DNA of 64,000 bases from Hungatella sp. (lineage in GTDB: Bacteria; Bacillota; Clostridia; Lachnospirales; Lachnospiraceae): the NCBI GenBank assembly GCA_022796015.1, contig JAAWHU010000004.1:1-64000 (forward strand), written 5' to 3'. The first letter of the stretch is position 1. The number at the start of each line of letters is the position of its first letter. Below the pieces are notes generated by a model. It saw only the letters and a list, made by a program, of their open reading frames with translations. It was not told the DNA's origin and made no database searches. Shown here piece after piece: positions 1 through 8,294 of this stretch. The translations under genes were made by a program, and so were the position numbers.

Positions 1-1634
1 GCGCCGCCCACAACGCTGGACTCAAACTTAAAGGTCTGCTCTGCATTGGCATCCATGGGCTCAAAGTGTACCTTACAGTGACCATACTGTCCACGGCCGC
101 CGGACTGCTTGGCATACTTGCTGTCCACGTCAACTGCCTTGGTGATGGTCTCCTTGTATGCAACCTGAGGAGCGCCTACGTTAGCTTCTACGTTAAACTC
201 TCTCAGCAGACGGTCTACGATGATCTCCAGATGAAGCTCGCCCATACCAGAGATAATAGTCTGGCCTGTCTCCTGGTTGGTCTTGGCGCGGAAGGTGGGA
301 TCCTCCTCGGCCAGCTTCGCAAGAGCCTCGCCCATCTTGCCCTGACCGGCTTTGGTCTTAGGCTCGATAGCGATATCAATAACCGGCTCCGGGAACTCCA
401 TGGACTCCAGAATAACCGGATGCTGTTCGTCACAGATGGTATCGCCTGTGGTAGTAGTCTTAAAGCCTACGGCCGCTGCGATATCACCGGAATAAACCTT
501 GTCTAACTCCTGTCTCTTGTTGGCATGCATCTGAAGGATACGGCCCACACGCTCTTTCTTGCCCTTGGTGGCATTCAGTACATAGGAACCGGAGTTCATG
601 GTACCGGAATATACACGGAAGAAAGCAAGCTTTCCAACAAAGGGGTCTGTCATAATCTTAAATGCCAGAGCGGAGAAGGGCTCTTCGTCAGAAGAGTGTC
701 TCTCAATCTCGTTGCCGTCCATATCCACACCCTTAATAGCAGGAATGTCGGTAGGAGCCGGCATATATTCCAGAACTGCGTCTAACAGCTTCTGTACGCC
801 TTTGTTTCTGTAAGCGGAGCCGCAGCATACCGGAATGGCGGTACACTCGCAGGTAGCCTTTCTCAGAGCGGCCTTCATAGCCTCCACCGTAGGCTCTTCC
901 CCTTCCAGATACTGCATCATCAGGTCATCATCTAATTCACAGATCTTCTCAACCAGCTCGGTGCGGTACAGCTCCGCATCGTCCTTCATGTCGTCCGGAA
1001 TATCAATGATGGCAATGTCATCGCCCTTATCATCATTATAGATATAGGCCTTCATCTCAAACAGGTCGATGATTCCCTTGAACTCATCCTCCTTGCCGAT
1101 GGGAAGCTGCAGGCAGATAGCGTTCTTACCCAGACGGGTCTTGATCTGCTCCACTGCTCCGTAAAAATCTGCACCCATGATATCCATCTTGTTGATGAAT
1201 GCCATACGAGGTACATTGTAAGTGTCAGCCTGACGCCATACATTCTCAGACTGAGGCTCTACACCACCTTTTGCACAGAAGACACCCACAGCGCCGTCAA
1301 GCACGCGAAGAGAACGTTCCACCTCTACCGTAAAGTCAACGTGGCCTGGAGTATCAATAATGTTAATACGGTGCTCCAGAGCACCCGGCTTCGGCTTGCA
1401 GTTTTCTTCCAGGGTCCAGTGGCAGGTTGTAGCAGCTGAAGTGATGGTGATGCCTCTCTCCTGTTCCTGCTCCATCCAGTCCATGGTGGCAGTACCTTCG
1501 TGAGTATCACCGATTTTGTAGTTTACACCAGTATAATACAGGATACGCTCAGTCAATGTAGTCTTACCCGCATCGATATGAGCCATAATCCCGATGTTCC
1601 TGGTTCTCTCCAACGGATATTCTCTTCCAGCCAA
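1..1634 (-). CDS. fusA: Elongation factor G, C-terminus cut by the window edge
   Basis: EF-G is the translational GTPase that moves tRNAs and mRNA through the ribosome. About 544 residues are present; the last roughly 150 residues of the family lie outside the window. The N-terminus shows the P-loop AHIDAGKTT, the switch I region ending [20 protein letters not shown] and NKMD, so the G domain is complete. The start is a TTG codon at 1634-1632, eight bases after a perfect AGGAGG; no ATG is better placed, and translation begins [15 protein letters not shown]. It lies 15 bases after rpsG and is surely cotranscribed with rpsL-rpsG. Identification is firm; nothing about the C-terminus can be said. 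Confidence 0.97.
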   Translation of the reverse strand, partial: MAGREYPLERTRNIGIMAHIDAGKTTLTERILYYTGVNYKIGDTHEGTATMDWMEQEQERGITITSAATTCHWTLEENCKPKPGALEHRINIIDTPGHVDFTVEVERSLRVLDGAVGVFCAKGGVEPQSENVWRQADTYNVPRMAFINKMDIMGADFYGAVEQIKTRLGKNAICLQLPIGKEDEFKGIIDLFEMKAYIYNDDKGDDIAIIDIPDDMKDDAELYRTELVEKICELDDDLMMQYLEGEEPTVEAMKAALRKATCECTAIPVCCGSAYRNKGVQKLLDAVLEYMPAPTDIPAIKGVDMDGNEIERHSSDEEPFSALAFKIMTDPFVGKLAFFRVYSGTMNSGSYVLNATKGKKERVGRILQMHANKRQELDKVYSGDIAAAVGFKTTTTGDTICDEQHPVILESMEFPEPVIDIAIEPKTKAGQGKMGEALAKLAEEDPTFRAKTNQETGQTIISGMGELHLEIIVDRLLREFNVEANVGAPQVAYKETITKAVDVDSKYAKQSGGRGQYGHCKVHFEPMDANAEQTFKFESSVVGG

Positions 1635-1649
1635 TTGTGGTTCCTCCTA

Positions 1650-2120
1650 TCAGAATCTGTAATGTGCAAACGCCTTGTTCGCCTCTGCCATCTTGTGCAT
1701 ATCTTCTTTCTTCTTCACAGAAGCTCCGGTGTTGTTTGCCGCATCCATAATCTCGTTGGCCAGTCTGTCCTTCTGGGTCTTCTCCCCTCTCTTGCGGGAA
1801 TAAGTGGTCAGCCAACGGAGAGCCAATGCCTGCCTTCTCTCCGGCTTTACTTCGATGGGTACCTGATAGGTAGCGCCGCCGATACGTTTTGCCTTTACCT
1901 CCAGCACAGGCATGATATTGTTCATAGCTTCTTCAAATACTTCTACAGCGTCTTTGCCGGTCTTCTCTGCGACACGTTCAAATGCGCCGTAAACAATCTT
2001 CTGGGCAACACCCTTCTTGCCATCCAACATAATGTTGTTGATCAGCTTGGTCACAACTTTATTGTTGTAGATTGGGTCTGCCAATACATCTCTTTTCTGA
2101 GTATGTCCTTTACGTGGCAC
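1650..2120 (-). CDS. rpsG: 30S ribosomal protein S7
   Basis: Small-subunit head protein that nucleates 16S rRNA 3' domain assembly. The 156-aa product has the normal length and starts [16 protein letters not shown], a typical S7 N-terminus. The start is GTG, nine bases downstream of AAGGAGGG. It is the middle gene of rpsL-rpsG-fusA. The 188-base gap to rpsL is long for this operon and holds a small stem (TGAGGAT/ATCCTCA near 2250-2268); this could be an S7 autoregulatory element, but that is only an inference from the known feedback control of str operons by S7. Confidence 0.97.
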   Translation of the reverse strand: MPRKGHTQKRDVLADPIYNNKVVTKLINNIMLDGKKGVAQKIVYGAFERVAEKTGKDAVEVFEEAMNNIMPVLEVKAKRIGGATYQVPIEVKPERRQALALRWLTTYSRKRGEKTQKDRLANEIMDAANNTGASVKKKEDMHKMAEANKAFAHYRF

Positions 2121-2308
2121 GTTACTTCCCTCCTTAACTATCTCTGTGTTAATTCATCGGTACTCACATGTTTCCATAAAATGTGTTCATGCCTGACAGT
2201 TTCTATCTCCTGCAACCAACAGGTTCAATATCACAAATCCGGCACTCTTTGAGGATAAGGATCCTCAGACCATTTTACTGCTGTTAGTGATTCCAATTCT
2301 CCAATTAA

Positions 2309-2728
2309 TTACTTTTTCTCTTTAGGTCTCTTAGCGCCGTACTTGGAGCGGGCCTGCTTTCTGTTGGCAACGCCTGCCGTATCCAATGTACCTCTGACGA
2401 TATGATACCTGGTACCTGGAAGGTCTTTTACTCTTCCGCCACGAATCAGAACAACGCTATGCTCCTGAAGGTTATGTCCTTCGCCGGGAATATAGCTTGT
2501 CACCTCAATGCCGTTGGAAAGACGTACCCTGGCAATCTTTCTCAAAGCTGAGTTAGGCTTCTTAGGGGTAGCAGTCTTCACAGCGGTGCACACGCCTCTC
2601 TTCTGGGGAGAAGAGGTGTTGGTTGCGCGCTTCTGCAGAGAGTTGTAACCCTTCTGAAGAGCCGGTGCAGTAGACTTCTTTACAGATGTCTGTCTTCCTT
2701 TTCTAACTAACTGGTTAAATGTTGGCAT
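2309..2728 (-). CDS. rpsL: 30S ribosomal protein S12
   Basis: Decoding-centre ribosomal protein of the 30S subunit. The 139-aa product begins [12 protein letters not shown] and contains the two decoding loops [11 protein letters not shown] and [13 protein letters not shown] with the usual lysines. An upstream in-frame GTG would add three residues, but that GTG overlaps the AGGAGGTG ribosome binding site, so the ATG at 2728 is chosen. First gene of the str operon, with its own strong promoter about 90 bases upstream. Confidence 0.97.
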   Translation of the reverse strand: MPTFNQLVRKGRQTSVKKSTAPALQKGYNSLQKRATNTSSPQKRGVCTAVKTATPKKPNSALRKIARVRLSNGIEVTSYIPGEGHNLQEHSVVLIRGGRVKDLPGTRYHIVRGTLDTAGVANRKQARSKYGAKRPKEKK

Positions 2729-2818
2729 TCTTTTCACCTCCTGTGATATTGTCTGTGGTTGCTGTTCTTCAGCTTGTTATGCATACAAATAACAGTACGT
2801 GAATTTGCACGCTTTTTC

Positions 2819-2846
2819 ATTATAGCAAATATAACATACTTGTCAA
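2819..2846 (-). promoter_or_regulatory. Promoter of rpsL-rpsG-fusA
   Basis: TTGACA (2846-2841) and TATAAT (2824-2819), both perfect consensus, with a 16-base spacer. It separates str-operon transcription from the sortase gene upstream, so these ribosomal genes do not depend on rpoBC read-through. Confidence 0.85.
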
Positions 2847-2873
2847 GAAAAAAATTTTAAAACCCCCGTATTT

Positions 2874-3692
2874 TCACTGGTTTTCTCTGTATTCCACTGC
2901 CTGAACCACCCAGCGGGTGCGGTATCCTCTCCCCGTACAGGTTGACAATGTAAGAATCCGATCATCCGCCGTAGGCTCAATGCCCGTATCAATGTCTGAA
3001 TGATCCTTTCCAAACTGAATCAATTCTTCTTTTTTCTCCTGATCCTTTATCTTTAAACCATAGGTAATATCCCGCACTCCCGCCTCATAAGCGGCATAAA
3101 CATCATACCGGCGCACACCTTCTGCACTCACAAGATACACACTCGGGTGATCTCGCCAGTAACTTTCTTCCTTATATTTTTCCAAACTTCCGAACATAGA
3201 CCCGTTTCTCATCTTATGGCCGTAGATAATCGTATTAAAATCACTTAGGTCCCGGCTCACCTCACATTCCAGGAAAATACAGCCCACTGCGCTTTTTTCC
3301 TTCTTCCAGGTCCGATTCAGATAATAGCTGTTGTCCTCTCCCTGTAAAACAGGATAAGAAACCTGGCTGTCCGGTATGATAATCCATCCCATGACGTCGT
3401 CATTTATTTCTTGCAGCGGCCCCAAATCCATGCCGGAAAGAGACTGCATATAGGGATCTTCTATAGCGGATTCTTCTGATTTCTTTTCCTGCCCTTTTTC
3501 CTGCCCTGTCGGTTCACCCTTTACCGGCTTTCCCCACTCTTGGATTCCTGCTATCTGCTCCGCCTCAGAATAATCATCTGCACCTTTTTTATAATCCAGA
3601 TTCTTCTGTATGATTACTGCAAGACCTGCCGCTGACATAAGGACCAGCACAGCCATAAGCAGTTTTTTCCATATTTTCTTTCTTCCTTCCAT
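2874..3692 (-). CDS. Class B sortase
   Basis: Membrane-anchored transpeptidase that joins surface proteins to peptidoglycan. Residues 1-30 form an N-terminal membrane anchor (KKLLMAVLVLMSAAGLAVII), followed by a charged linker and the sortase fold. Catalytic residues are visible: His159 in IIYGHKMRNGSMF, Cys252 in LTLSTCTG and Arg260 in GYRTRW. The TLSTC motif and the long helix between the His and Cys strands mark class B. It starts at ATG 3692 after AAGGGAGAA. It follows the VPRTG surface-protein gene by about 85 bases, so that protein is its likely substrate (inference). C. difficile SrtB, also class B, accepts PxTG-type signals, which makes this pairing reasonable. Confidence 0.93.
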   Translation of the reverse strand: MEGRKKIWKKLLMAVLVLMSAAGLAVIIQKNLDYKKGADDYSEAEQIAGIQEWGKPVKGEPTGQEKGQEKKSEESAIEDPYMQSLSGMDLGPLQEINDDVMGWIIIPDSQVSYPVLQGEDNSYYLNRTWKKEKSAVGCIFLECEVSRDLSDFNTIIYGHKMRNGSMFGSLEKYKEESYWRDHPSVYLVSAEGVRRYDVYAAYEAGVRDITYGLKIKDQEKKEELIQFGKDHSDIDTGIEPTADDRILTLSTCTGRGYRTRWVVQAVEYRENQ

Positions 3693-3730
3693 GGTCTTCT
3701 CCCTTGTCTCAGCCTTTTATAATATGATTA

Positions 3731-3764
3731 AGAACCGGAATCCGTTGCTGCGGATTCCGGTTCT
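3731..3764 (-). terminator. Strong stem-loop between surface protein and sortase genes
   Basis: Perfect 14-bp stem (arms 3731-3744 and 3751-3764) with a 6-base loop, right after the surface-protein stop. The U tract is poor on the minus strand, so it may only attenuate read-through into the sortase gene or stabilise the upstream message. Confidence 0.6.
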
Positions 3765-3777
3765 CATCTTGAAACAA

Positions 3778-6700
3778 TCAGCCATTCTCGTCTTCACGTT
3801 TTTTCTTGTCCAGCATGTTCATGAACAACAGACAGCATGCAGACAAAATAGTCATGGCATACCATGCGCCAGAAATATCACCTGTCCTGGGTACACTGGC
3901 TAAAGGTACTTCTTCATCCATAATGGAAACTAACGGAACCTCCATATTGGGAATGTTAGCCAAGGGTACTTCGGGATCCGGAACAAGGGTGAGAGGTACT
4001 TCCTCATCCGGGATTCTTGTTGTAGGCTCATTGGGTTCGTCTCCCTCATCGCCTGGATCATCAGGCTCCGGATCCGGTGTGGGATCCGGGTCGGGATCCG
4101 GATCTGGGTCGGGGTCTGGCGTTGGATCAGGATCCGGATCTGGGTCGGGGTCTGGATCAGGAGTAGGCGGTACAATCTTTACATTGACAAAGTCCGTGTT
4201 GATAGTCAGGCCATCTTCAGACTTCTTCATGTCAAGGAATTTGTCAAAGCTGCCCTCTAAAGCTGCCTTATCTTCCTCCGCCAGCTTGTCGTAATCTTCT
4301 TGGTTCATTACGATATAGACATTGGTGTCCCGCTCATAGCCCTCGGGGGCCGTCATCTCCTGGAGATAGTAAACAATATCCTTCATCATAGCATAGGAAA
4401 TGTTCAGTTCACCGTTTTCCGTCCAAACTGTACTGGGGGTTGTTACGAATGTGTAAGAGTTGCTCTCCTCATCGTAAGTACAGTACATGTTGACACTGGT
4501 CTCAGTGCCATCTTCGTTCTTAACTGTGTCAATGTAGTAAATCTGGAACTCTGTCTCGCTCTTTGTGATCGTTTCGCCGGTTTCTCCATCCTTCTTGTTC
4601 AAGTTAAAATCAATATCTACCCTCTCCAGGCCGATGGAGCTGTACCATGGCCACACCGTGTTCTGCCAGTCGTTGCCGGTCAATTCTCCATCAATGTTCA
4701 GAGCCATCATCAGGCTGGTCCATGTGGCCTGTTCCTTGGAGAGTCCACCATCCAATAAGGTATTGAAGTAGGCATCTGTCTTCTGCCAGATCTCTTCGTG
4801 ATTCATATAGTAGTACAATGCATTCTGGTAGCCGTTGTCAGTCCAGGAGTTGTTCTTATACTCCCAGCGGTTGGTATCGGGGTTAAACTTGGCTTCTTCC
4901 AGAATCTTGTCGATATCTGCTTCGTCGCCAAATGCAAAGCTAAACAGATGCTTGTAGAACGTATCGTATTTTACTGTCTCAAGATGGGCATCAACAATAA
5001 AATTCTCACCGCCAAGACTGAAGAACTTGTTGCCGGATGTCTCTGTCTTAGTCAGCTGTGCTCTGGCTTCAGAGTTGTTTTTAAGCAGCTCGTCAATGGT
5101 TGCGTAGACTGTGCCATCCTTTGAATTGTAGTAATCCAGCAAATAGGCGTTCAGCTTCTCCGCCATGGTCTCGCCTTCGTACTTGCTCAGATAAGCTTTG
5201 ATGTCGTTTTCCCAATAACCGGGATATCCGATCACCTCGCCGTTGCCGTTATAATCCAGTCCAACGCGGCCATCCCCAGTAATATTATTGATATTGTTGG
5301 GGTGTTTCGGGTCCGTCATGCCAATGGCGTTGAACAGATCCTGCATGGGTCCTGCCGTAAATGTCACATGATACTTGGCGTGATCCACATATTCATCAGG
5401 AATAATCTGGCCATCAAAGCCCGGAATCGTACCGTTGGGATTATTCCAGCCGGGTGTTGCCAGAGTAAAACTGCCGGTTTGGTACTTGTAGGTGTGCTTG
5501 GAATCGCTGGTTAAATACAGCTCAAACTTCTTGACATCGCCTGGCTGCAGAACATTGGCTTCAACCCGGCGGTCAAAATCAGCCTGCAGCTTCTCAATGG
5601 CTGCGTCATAAGCGGCCTGGTCGTCTGCATACTTCTTTTCGATTTCTGCTTTCTTGGCTTCATATTCAGCCAGAGCATTTTGATAGGCGGCTTCCGCCTC
5701 TGCCTTCGCTGCATTGTACTCGGCCATTTTTTCCTGATACTCAGCCATCTCGGCTAAGTAATTCTGATACTCCTCAGAATCCTCACCGTATTTCTCAAGC
5801 CATTCCTTCTGTTTGTCCTCGTACTCCTTCAGCTTTGCTTCATATTCGCTGTACATAGAATCATAGGATTCCATAGCGGCTTCATATTCCTTGTATGCCT
5901 CAGAGTTCTTGTCAATTTCGTACTCAGGAATAGACAGGCGATTATCTTGCCTCTGTACACTGGCGATAGCCTCAGCAATCTGTGCATCAGTAGGTTCACC
6001 CCGGCCGTTCCAGCTGCTCTCATACTGCAGGAAATATTTGAACAAGGATTCGTTGCCGCCTTCACCCTTCGTCTCAAAAATATGAATTAAAAAGGCATTA
6101 TCAGCCTTCTCAACCATATACTGAGCATAATCCTGGACATATTTGTCGCTGGTGTTAATCCCTAAATTCTCCATCTCTTTTAAAACATTTTCCTTAGTGT
6201 TGACATTAGGATTATCATTACCGCTCAGTTTATCAAACAGCGTATCCCACGCATTTTGCAGAGATTCATCCAGCCCCTCCGGCTTGCCCGGCTCAACTGG
6301 CTTTTCAGGCTCAACCGGCTTCTCAGGCGCATCCGGTATGACTAACTTCGGAGGTTCTTTAGGCTCCTCAACGCCGATTTCACCCATTTCCGGCGCCTTA
6401 CCAGCATCACCCTTCACAGGCTTCTCAAGGGCGTCTATGGCATCCTGTAATTCCTGCTTACCGCTCTCCGCATACTGCCCCAGCAATTCCAAAGCCTTTG
6501 TTAAGTCGACTACCTGAGTTGTGGCTTCGGCATCACTGCCGATGTTGAATGTAATTTTATATACATCTTTGTCGGCATCATAGAAAATATCCCAGTTTTT
6601 ATCCTGGATGTGCAGCTTGTCATCCGATGTGCCCTTATCATGAGTCACGTCTTCTGTAGCCCCAGGCCGCTTCGTGTCAGCTATATTCCACTGACTGTCC

Positions 6701-7482
6701 TTAAGAGTTTCCTGCTGTGTTTTTGTAGTTCCTTCTATTTTGTTTTCCTTGGTTTCTTCCGAAGATTCCAATGATGCTTCTGTCTCTTGCTCCGCCTCGG
6801 TCTCCTGGGAGGCTTGTGTTTCATCCTCTTTCAAAACATCCGATGTGGTTTCGTCTTCCGCTGAATCCTGAGACTCCGTTTCCTCTTCTGATGGCTCCTG
6901 CGGCGCTGTGGTCTCTCCTTCCGGGCTCTGAGATTCTTCTTCCTCTCCTGACTGGTCCTGAGATTCTTCTTCCTCCCCTGACTGGTCCTGGGACTCTGCT
7001 TCCTCTCCTGACTGATCCTGAGATTCTGCTTCCTCTCCTGACTGATCCTGAGATTCTGCTTCCTCTCCTGGCTGATCCTGAGATTCCGCTTCCTCCTCCG
7101 GCTGATCCTGGGATTCCGCTTCCTCCTCCGGCTGATCCTGGGATTCCGCTTCCTCCTCCGGCTGGTCCTGAGATTCTTCTTCCTCCTCTGGCTGGTCCTG
7201 AGGTTCCGCTTCCTCTTCCATCGGTTCCTGAGAGATTTCCTCATTTTCCACATTAATTATCTCTACAGATACTTCTCCTGCTCCAGATCCTCCCTGCAGA
7301 TTATCTGCTTCCTGGATCGCATCCTCCGTGCTGTCTTCTAAATTATCTGCATCAACCATATCTTCAACAATGCTGCTCTCACCAGTTGAAGCAAATGCCG
7401 CATTCTGCATCGATCCCATGCACAGCGTAAATGCAAGAAGCATCGCGAATCCTCTTCTGCAATGCTTTTTAATCTTACTCAT
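3778..7482 (-). CDS. Large sortase-anchored surface protein with VPRTG signal
   Basis: Predicted cell-wall adhesin or filament subunit of 1234 aa. Seen in order: signal peptide (about 1-31, ending NAAFA); about ten acidic 10-residue repeats of the type EEEAESQDQP (about 90-186); a long Ser/Thr/Glu-rich stalk; a unique region with a highly charged coiled coil (about 528-647, EYEAK-like repeats); a prealbumin/Cna-B-like domain (about 957-1060, with YYLQEMTAPEGYE typical of SpaA folds); Asp-Pro repeats (about 1105-1142); four E-x-VPL repeats; VPRTG at about 1196-1200, a hydrophobic helix and a KKKREDENG tail. The start at 7482 follows AAGGAAGAG; the open frame continues upstream only because the riboswitch RNA happens to lack stops. 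Regulation by c-di-GMP is strongly suggested by the leader. No clear enzymatic domain was seen; ligand unknown. Confidence 0.9.
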   Translation of the reverse strand: MSKIKKHCRRGFAMLLAFTLCMGSMQNAAFASTGESSIVEDMVDADNLEDSTEDAIQEADNLQGGSGAGEVSVEIINVENEEISQEPMEEEAEPQDQPEEEEESQDQPEEEAESQDQPEEEAESQDQPEEEAESQDQPGEEAESQDQSGEEAESQDQSGEEAESQDQSGEEEESQDQSGEEEESQSPEGETTAPQEPSEEETESQDSAEDETTSDVLKEDETQASQETEAEQETEASLESSEETKENKIEGTTKTQQETLKDSQWNIADTKRPGATEDVTHDKGTSDDKLHIQDKNWDIFYDADKDVYKITFNIGSDAEATTQVVDLTKALELLGQYAESGKQELQDAIDALEKPVKGDAGKAPEMGEIGVEEPKEPPKLVIPDAPEKPVEPEKPVEPGKPEGLDESLQNAWDTLFDKLSGNDNPNVNTKENVLKEMENLGINTSDKYVQDYAQYMVEKADNAFLIHIFETKGEGGNESLFKYFLQYESSWNGRGEPTDAQIAEAIASVQRQDNRLSIPEYEIDKNSEAYKEYEAAMESYDSMYSEYEAKLKEYEDKQKEWLEKYGEDSEEYQNYLAEMAEYQEKMAEYNAAKAEAEAAYQNALAEYEAKKAEIEKKYADDQAAYDAAIEKLQADFDRRVEANVLQPGDVKKFELYLTSDSKHTYKYQTGSFTLATPGWNNPNGTIPGFDGQIIPDEYVDHAKYHVTFTAGPMQDLFNAIGMTDPKHPNNINNITGDGRVGLDYNGNGEVIGYPGYWENDIKAYLSKYEGETMAEKLNAYLLDYYNSKDGTVYATIDELLKNNSEARAQLTKTETSGNKFFSLGGENFIVDAHLETVKYDTFYKHLFSFAFGDEADIDKILEEAKFNPDTNRWEYKNNSWTDNGYQNALYYYMNHEEIWQKTDAYFNTLLDGGLSKEQATWTSLMMALNIDGELTGNDWQNTVWPWYSSIGLERVDIDFNLNKKDGETGETITKSETEFQIYYIDTVKNEDGTETSVNMYCTYDEESNSYTFVTTPSTVWTENGELNISYAMMKDIVYYLQEMTAPEGYERDTNVYIVMNQEDYDKLAEEDKAALEGSFDKFLDMKKSEDGLTINTDFVNVKIVPPTPDPDPDPDPDPDPTPDPDPDPDPDPDPTPDPEPDDPGDEGDEPNEPTTRIPDEEVPLTLVPDPEVPLANIPNMEVPLVSIMDEEVPLASVPRTGDISGAWYAMTILSACCLLFMNMLDKKKREDENG
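4055..4165 (-). repeat. Asp-Pro (PDPDP) coding repeat
   Basis: Low-complexity DNA encoding alternating Pro and Asp with Thr interruptions in the surface protein, just before the sorting region. This is the usual peptidoglycan-spanning segment; being a short-period repeat it can change length by slippage. Confidence 0.85.
6925..7214 (-). repeat. Tandem 30-bp coding repeats in the surface protein
   Basis: About ten in-frame copies of a 30-bp unit encoding EEEAESQDQP or GEEAESQDQS variants. The unit is a multiple of three, so gain or loss of copies keeps the frame; neighbouring units are close in sequence, which suggests recent copy-number change. Other frames stay open across the repeat only because of this periodicity. 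Confidence 0.9.
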
Positions 7483-7521
7483 ATTTCTCTTCCTTTCTTT
7501 GCTAAAGTCGGATGCAAAGTA

Positions 7522-7601
7522 TCCGGCGGCTGGGCTGGCATAGTACAAAAGTACCTTAGCTCCCATGGCTTTGCGTCCCACCGTTTCCAATGGTTTGCTG
7601 A
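7522..7601 (-). ncRNA. Cyclic-di-GMP-I (GEMM-I) riboswitch aptamer, copy 3, proximal
   Basis: On the minus strand this copy has the GEMM-I core: AAACC, a GAAA tetraloop, GGGACGCAAAGCC, then GGGAGCTAAGG, a variable stem, and ATGCCAGCC followed by the closing P1 strand. Only 40 bases separate its end from the surface-protein start codon. It is followed by a small hairpin (GGAT/ATCC, 7510-7524) and the AAGGAAG ribosome binding site; no U-rich terminator is seen, so control of translation or an ON-type switch is possible but not shown. Confidence 0.88.
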
Positions 7602-7607
7602 TATGAC

Positions 7608-7685
7608 TCAGCGACCGGGCTGGCATAGCGATAAAACGCTTTAGCTCCCTGGTTTTGCGTCCCGCCGTTTCCGACAGTTTGCCCT
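7608..7685 (-). ncRNA. Cyclic-di-GMP-I (GEMM-I) riboswitch aptamer, copy 2
   Basis: Same architecture as its neighbours: GCAAAC, GAAA loop, GGGACGCAAAACC, GGGAGCTAAAGCG, ATGCCAGCC. It differs from the consensus by one base in the core (CAAAACC instead of CAAAGCC), so it may bind ligand more weakly. It sits between copies 1 and 3 with short spacers, in the same orientation. Confidence 0.85.
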
Positions 7686-7690
7686 TTTGA

Positions 7691-7770
7691 TCAGCAGCTG
7701 GGCTGGCATAGCAATAAAACGCTTTAGCCCCTTAGCTTTGCGTCCCATGGTTTCCCATGGTTTGCCGCTA
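7691..7770 (-). ncRNA. Cyclic-di-GMP-I (GEMM-I) riboswitch aptamer, copy 1, distal
   Basis: First aptamer of the leader in transcriptional order: GGCAAACC, GAAA loop, GGGACGCAAAGC, GGGGCTAAAGCG, ATGCCAGCC and a closing strand. The conserved GNRA loop and the CGCAAAG core are intact. Together the three copies fill almost the whole 250-base leader of the sortase-anchored protein gene. Confidence 0.87.
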
Positions 7771-7808
7771 TAAGCATCTTATATGGGATGAATAGGTCCC
7801 ATATTTTA

Positions 7809-7844
7809 TCCGCCACTTTTAATACACTGTATTCAAGTGGCGGA
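7809..7844. other. Long nested inverted repeat upstream of the riboswitches
   Basis: Arms of 10 bases (TCCGCCACTT and its complement) enclose a second inverted repeat AATAC-act-GTATT, giving an almost continuous hairpin. It overlaps the 3' end of the preceding small gene and a second palindrome CGGAC-N5-GTCCG (7841-7855). It could be a terminator for the upstream gene without a clear U tract, or an operator near the riboswitch promoter (TTGTCC, 17 bases, TATTAA at 7852-7824 is a weak candidate). Between it and the first aptamer is another 7-bp inverted repeat, ATATGGG/CCCATAT. Confidence 0.5.
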
Positions 7845-8108
7845 CAAATTGTCCGTTGGACTCATATTGCTGCCTCCCTTCTCAACATGGTCCTTACTCT
7901 CTTTTGGCACATCAGCCTGATTTTCCTCCAACGCGCCATCTATGAGTTTTAACAGTTCCAGGGCGCTGCGGAATGAGTAGGTTTTTCCTTCCTCCGCCCA
8001 CAAAACCCGGCCCTGCCATGTTGCGTTCTGACGATATAATATATTTACAAGGAATGTTTCTTTCTTTCTGGCTTTTTCCAAATCGATCCCTGCCTCCTCT
8101 CCAAGCAT
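7833..8108 (-). CDS. Small conserved-looking protein of unknown function
   Basis: A 91-aa protein without signal peptide or membrane segment. The central part, NILYRQNATWQG...GKTYSFRSALELLKLIDGAL, reads like a real small domain and I recall similar short proteins in Lachnospiraceae, but no function is known to me. The ATG at 8108 has no good ribosome binding site; an alternative TTG at residue 10 follows AGGAGG by eleven bases, so the start is uncertain. The gene has its own candidate promoter at 8201-8229, flanked by two related palindromes, and ends inside the inverted repeat that precedes the riboswitches. Confidence 0.65.
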   Translation of the reverse strand: MLGEEAGIDLEKARKKETFLVNILYRQNATWQGRVLWAEEGKTYSFRSALELLKLIDGALEENQADVPKESKDHVEKGGSNMSPTDNLSAT

Positions 8109-8115
8109 CTAAGAT

Positions 8116-8137
8116 ACCAAAATGTATACCTTTTGGT
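8116..8137. promoter_or_regulatory. Imperfect palindrome ACCAAAA...TTTTGGT, site 1
   Basis: A 22-base near-palindrome (ACCAAAATGTATACCTTTTGGT spans it with one arm mismatch) in the 5' region of the small gene 7833-8108, downstream of its predicted start of transcription. It closely matches a second copy at 8242-8265, so it looks like an operator for a dimeric regulator. Confidence 0.45.
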
Positions 8138-8200
8138 TCATTTGCCGTATACCATAAAACCGCCAGGAAAGCAGCTTAATTTTCTTGATTTTTAGGCGAT

Positions 8201-8229
8201 ATTATAGTAAGATATAATTAATTTTCTAA
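8201..8229 (-). promoter_or_regulatory. Candidate promoter of the 91-aa gene
   Basis: TTAGAA (8229-8224), 17 bases, TATAAT (8206-8201). The -10 is perfect, the -35 weak. It lies between the two ACCAAAA palindromes. Confidence 0.5.
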
Positions 8230-8241
8230 CTTTTATTAGTG

Positions 8242-8265
8242 AACCAAAAGGTATGCCTTTTGGTT
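8242..8265. promoter_or_regulatory. Perfect palindrome AACCAAAAGG...CCTTTTGGTT, site 2
   Basis: Ten-base arms around a 4-base centre, then a T-rich run on the plus strand. It resembles a terminator, but there is no plus-strand gene for it to end; its match to the site at 8116-8137 on the other side of a promoter fits an operator better. Confidence 0.45.
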
Positions 8266-8294
8266 TATTTTTTGCTGTACCCATTTTCTACATA

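Noticed and set aside
1500..2252. 250-aa plus-strand open frame opposite fusA and rpsG
   Set aside because: It runs across the real ribosomal genes and has no family resemblance or ribosome binding site; a shadow of the coding strand.
3806..4294. Plus-strand open frame rich in Gly-Ser
   Set aside because: It is the reverse complement of the Asp-Pro repeat in the surface protein.
6925..7214. CRISPR-like repeats
   Set aside because: There are no unique spacers; the units are contiguous and coding.
6771..7256. Open frames on both strands over the acidic repeats
   Set aside because: They exist because the 30-bp repeat keeps several frames open; only the minus-strand long frame continues into real domains and a signal peptide.
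7483..7626. Longer N-terminus for the surface protein
   Set aside because: The extra codons are the riboswitch RNA; the signal peptide and AAGGAAG ribosome binding site place the start at 7482.
8242..8275. Plus-strand terminator
   Set aside because: It looks like one, but no plus-strand gene lies upstream, and the same palindrome recurs on the other side of a promoter.
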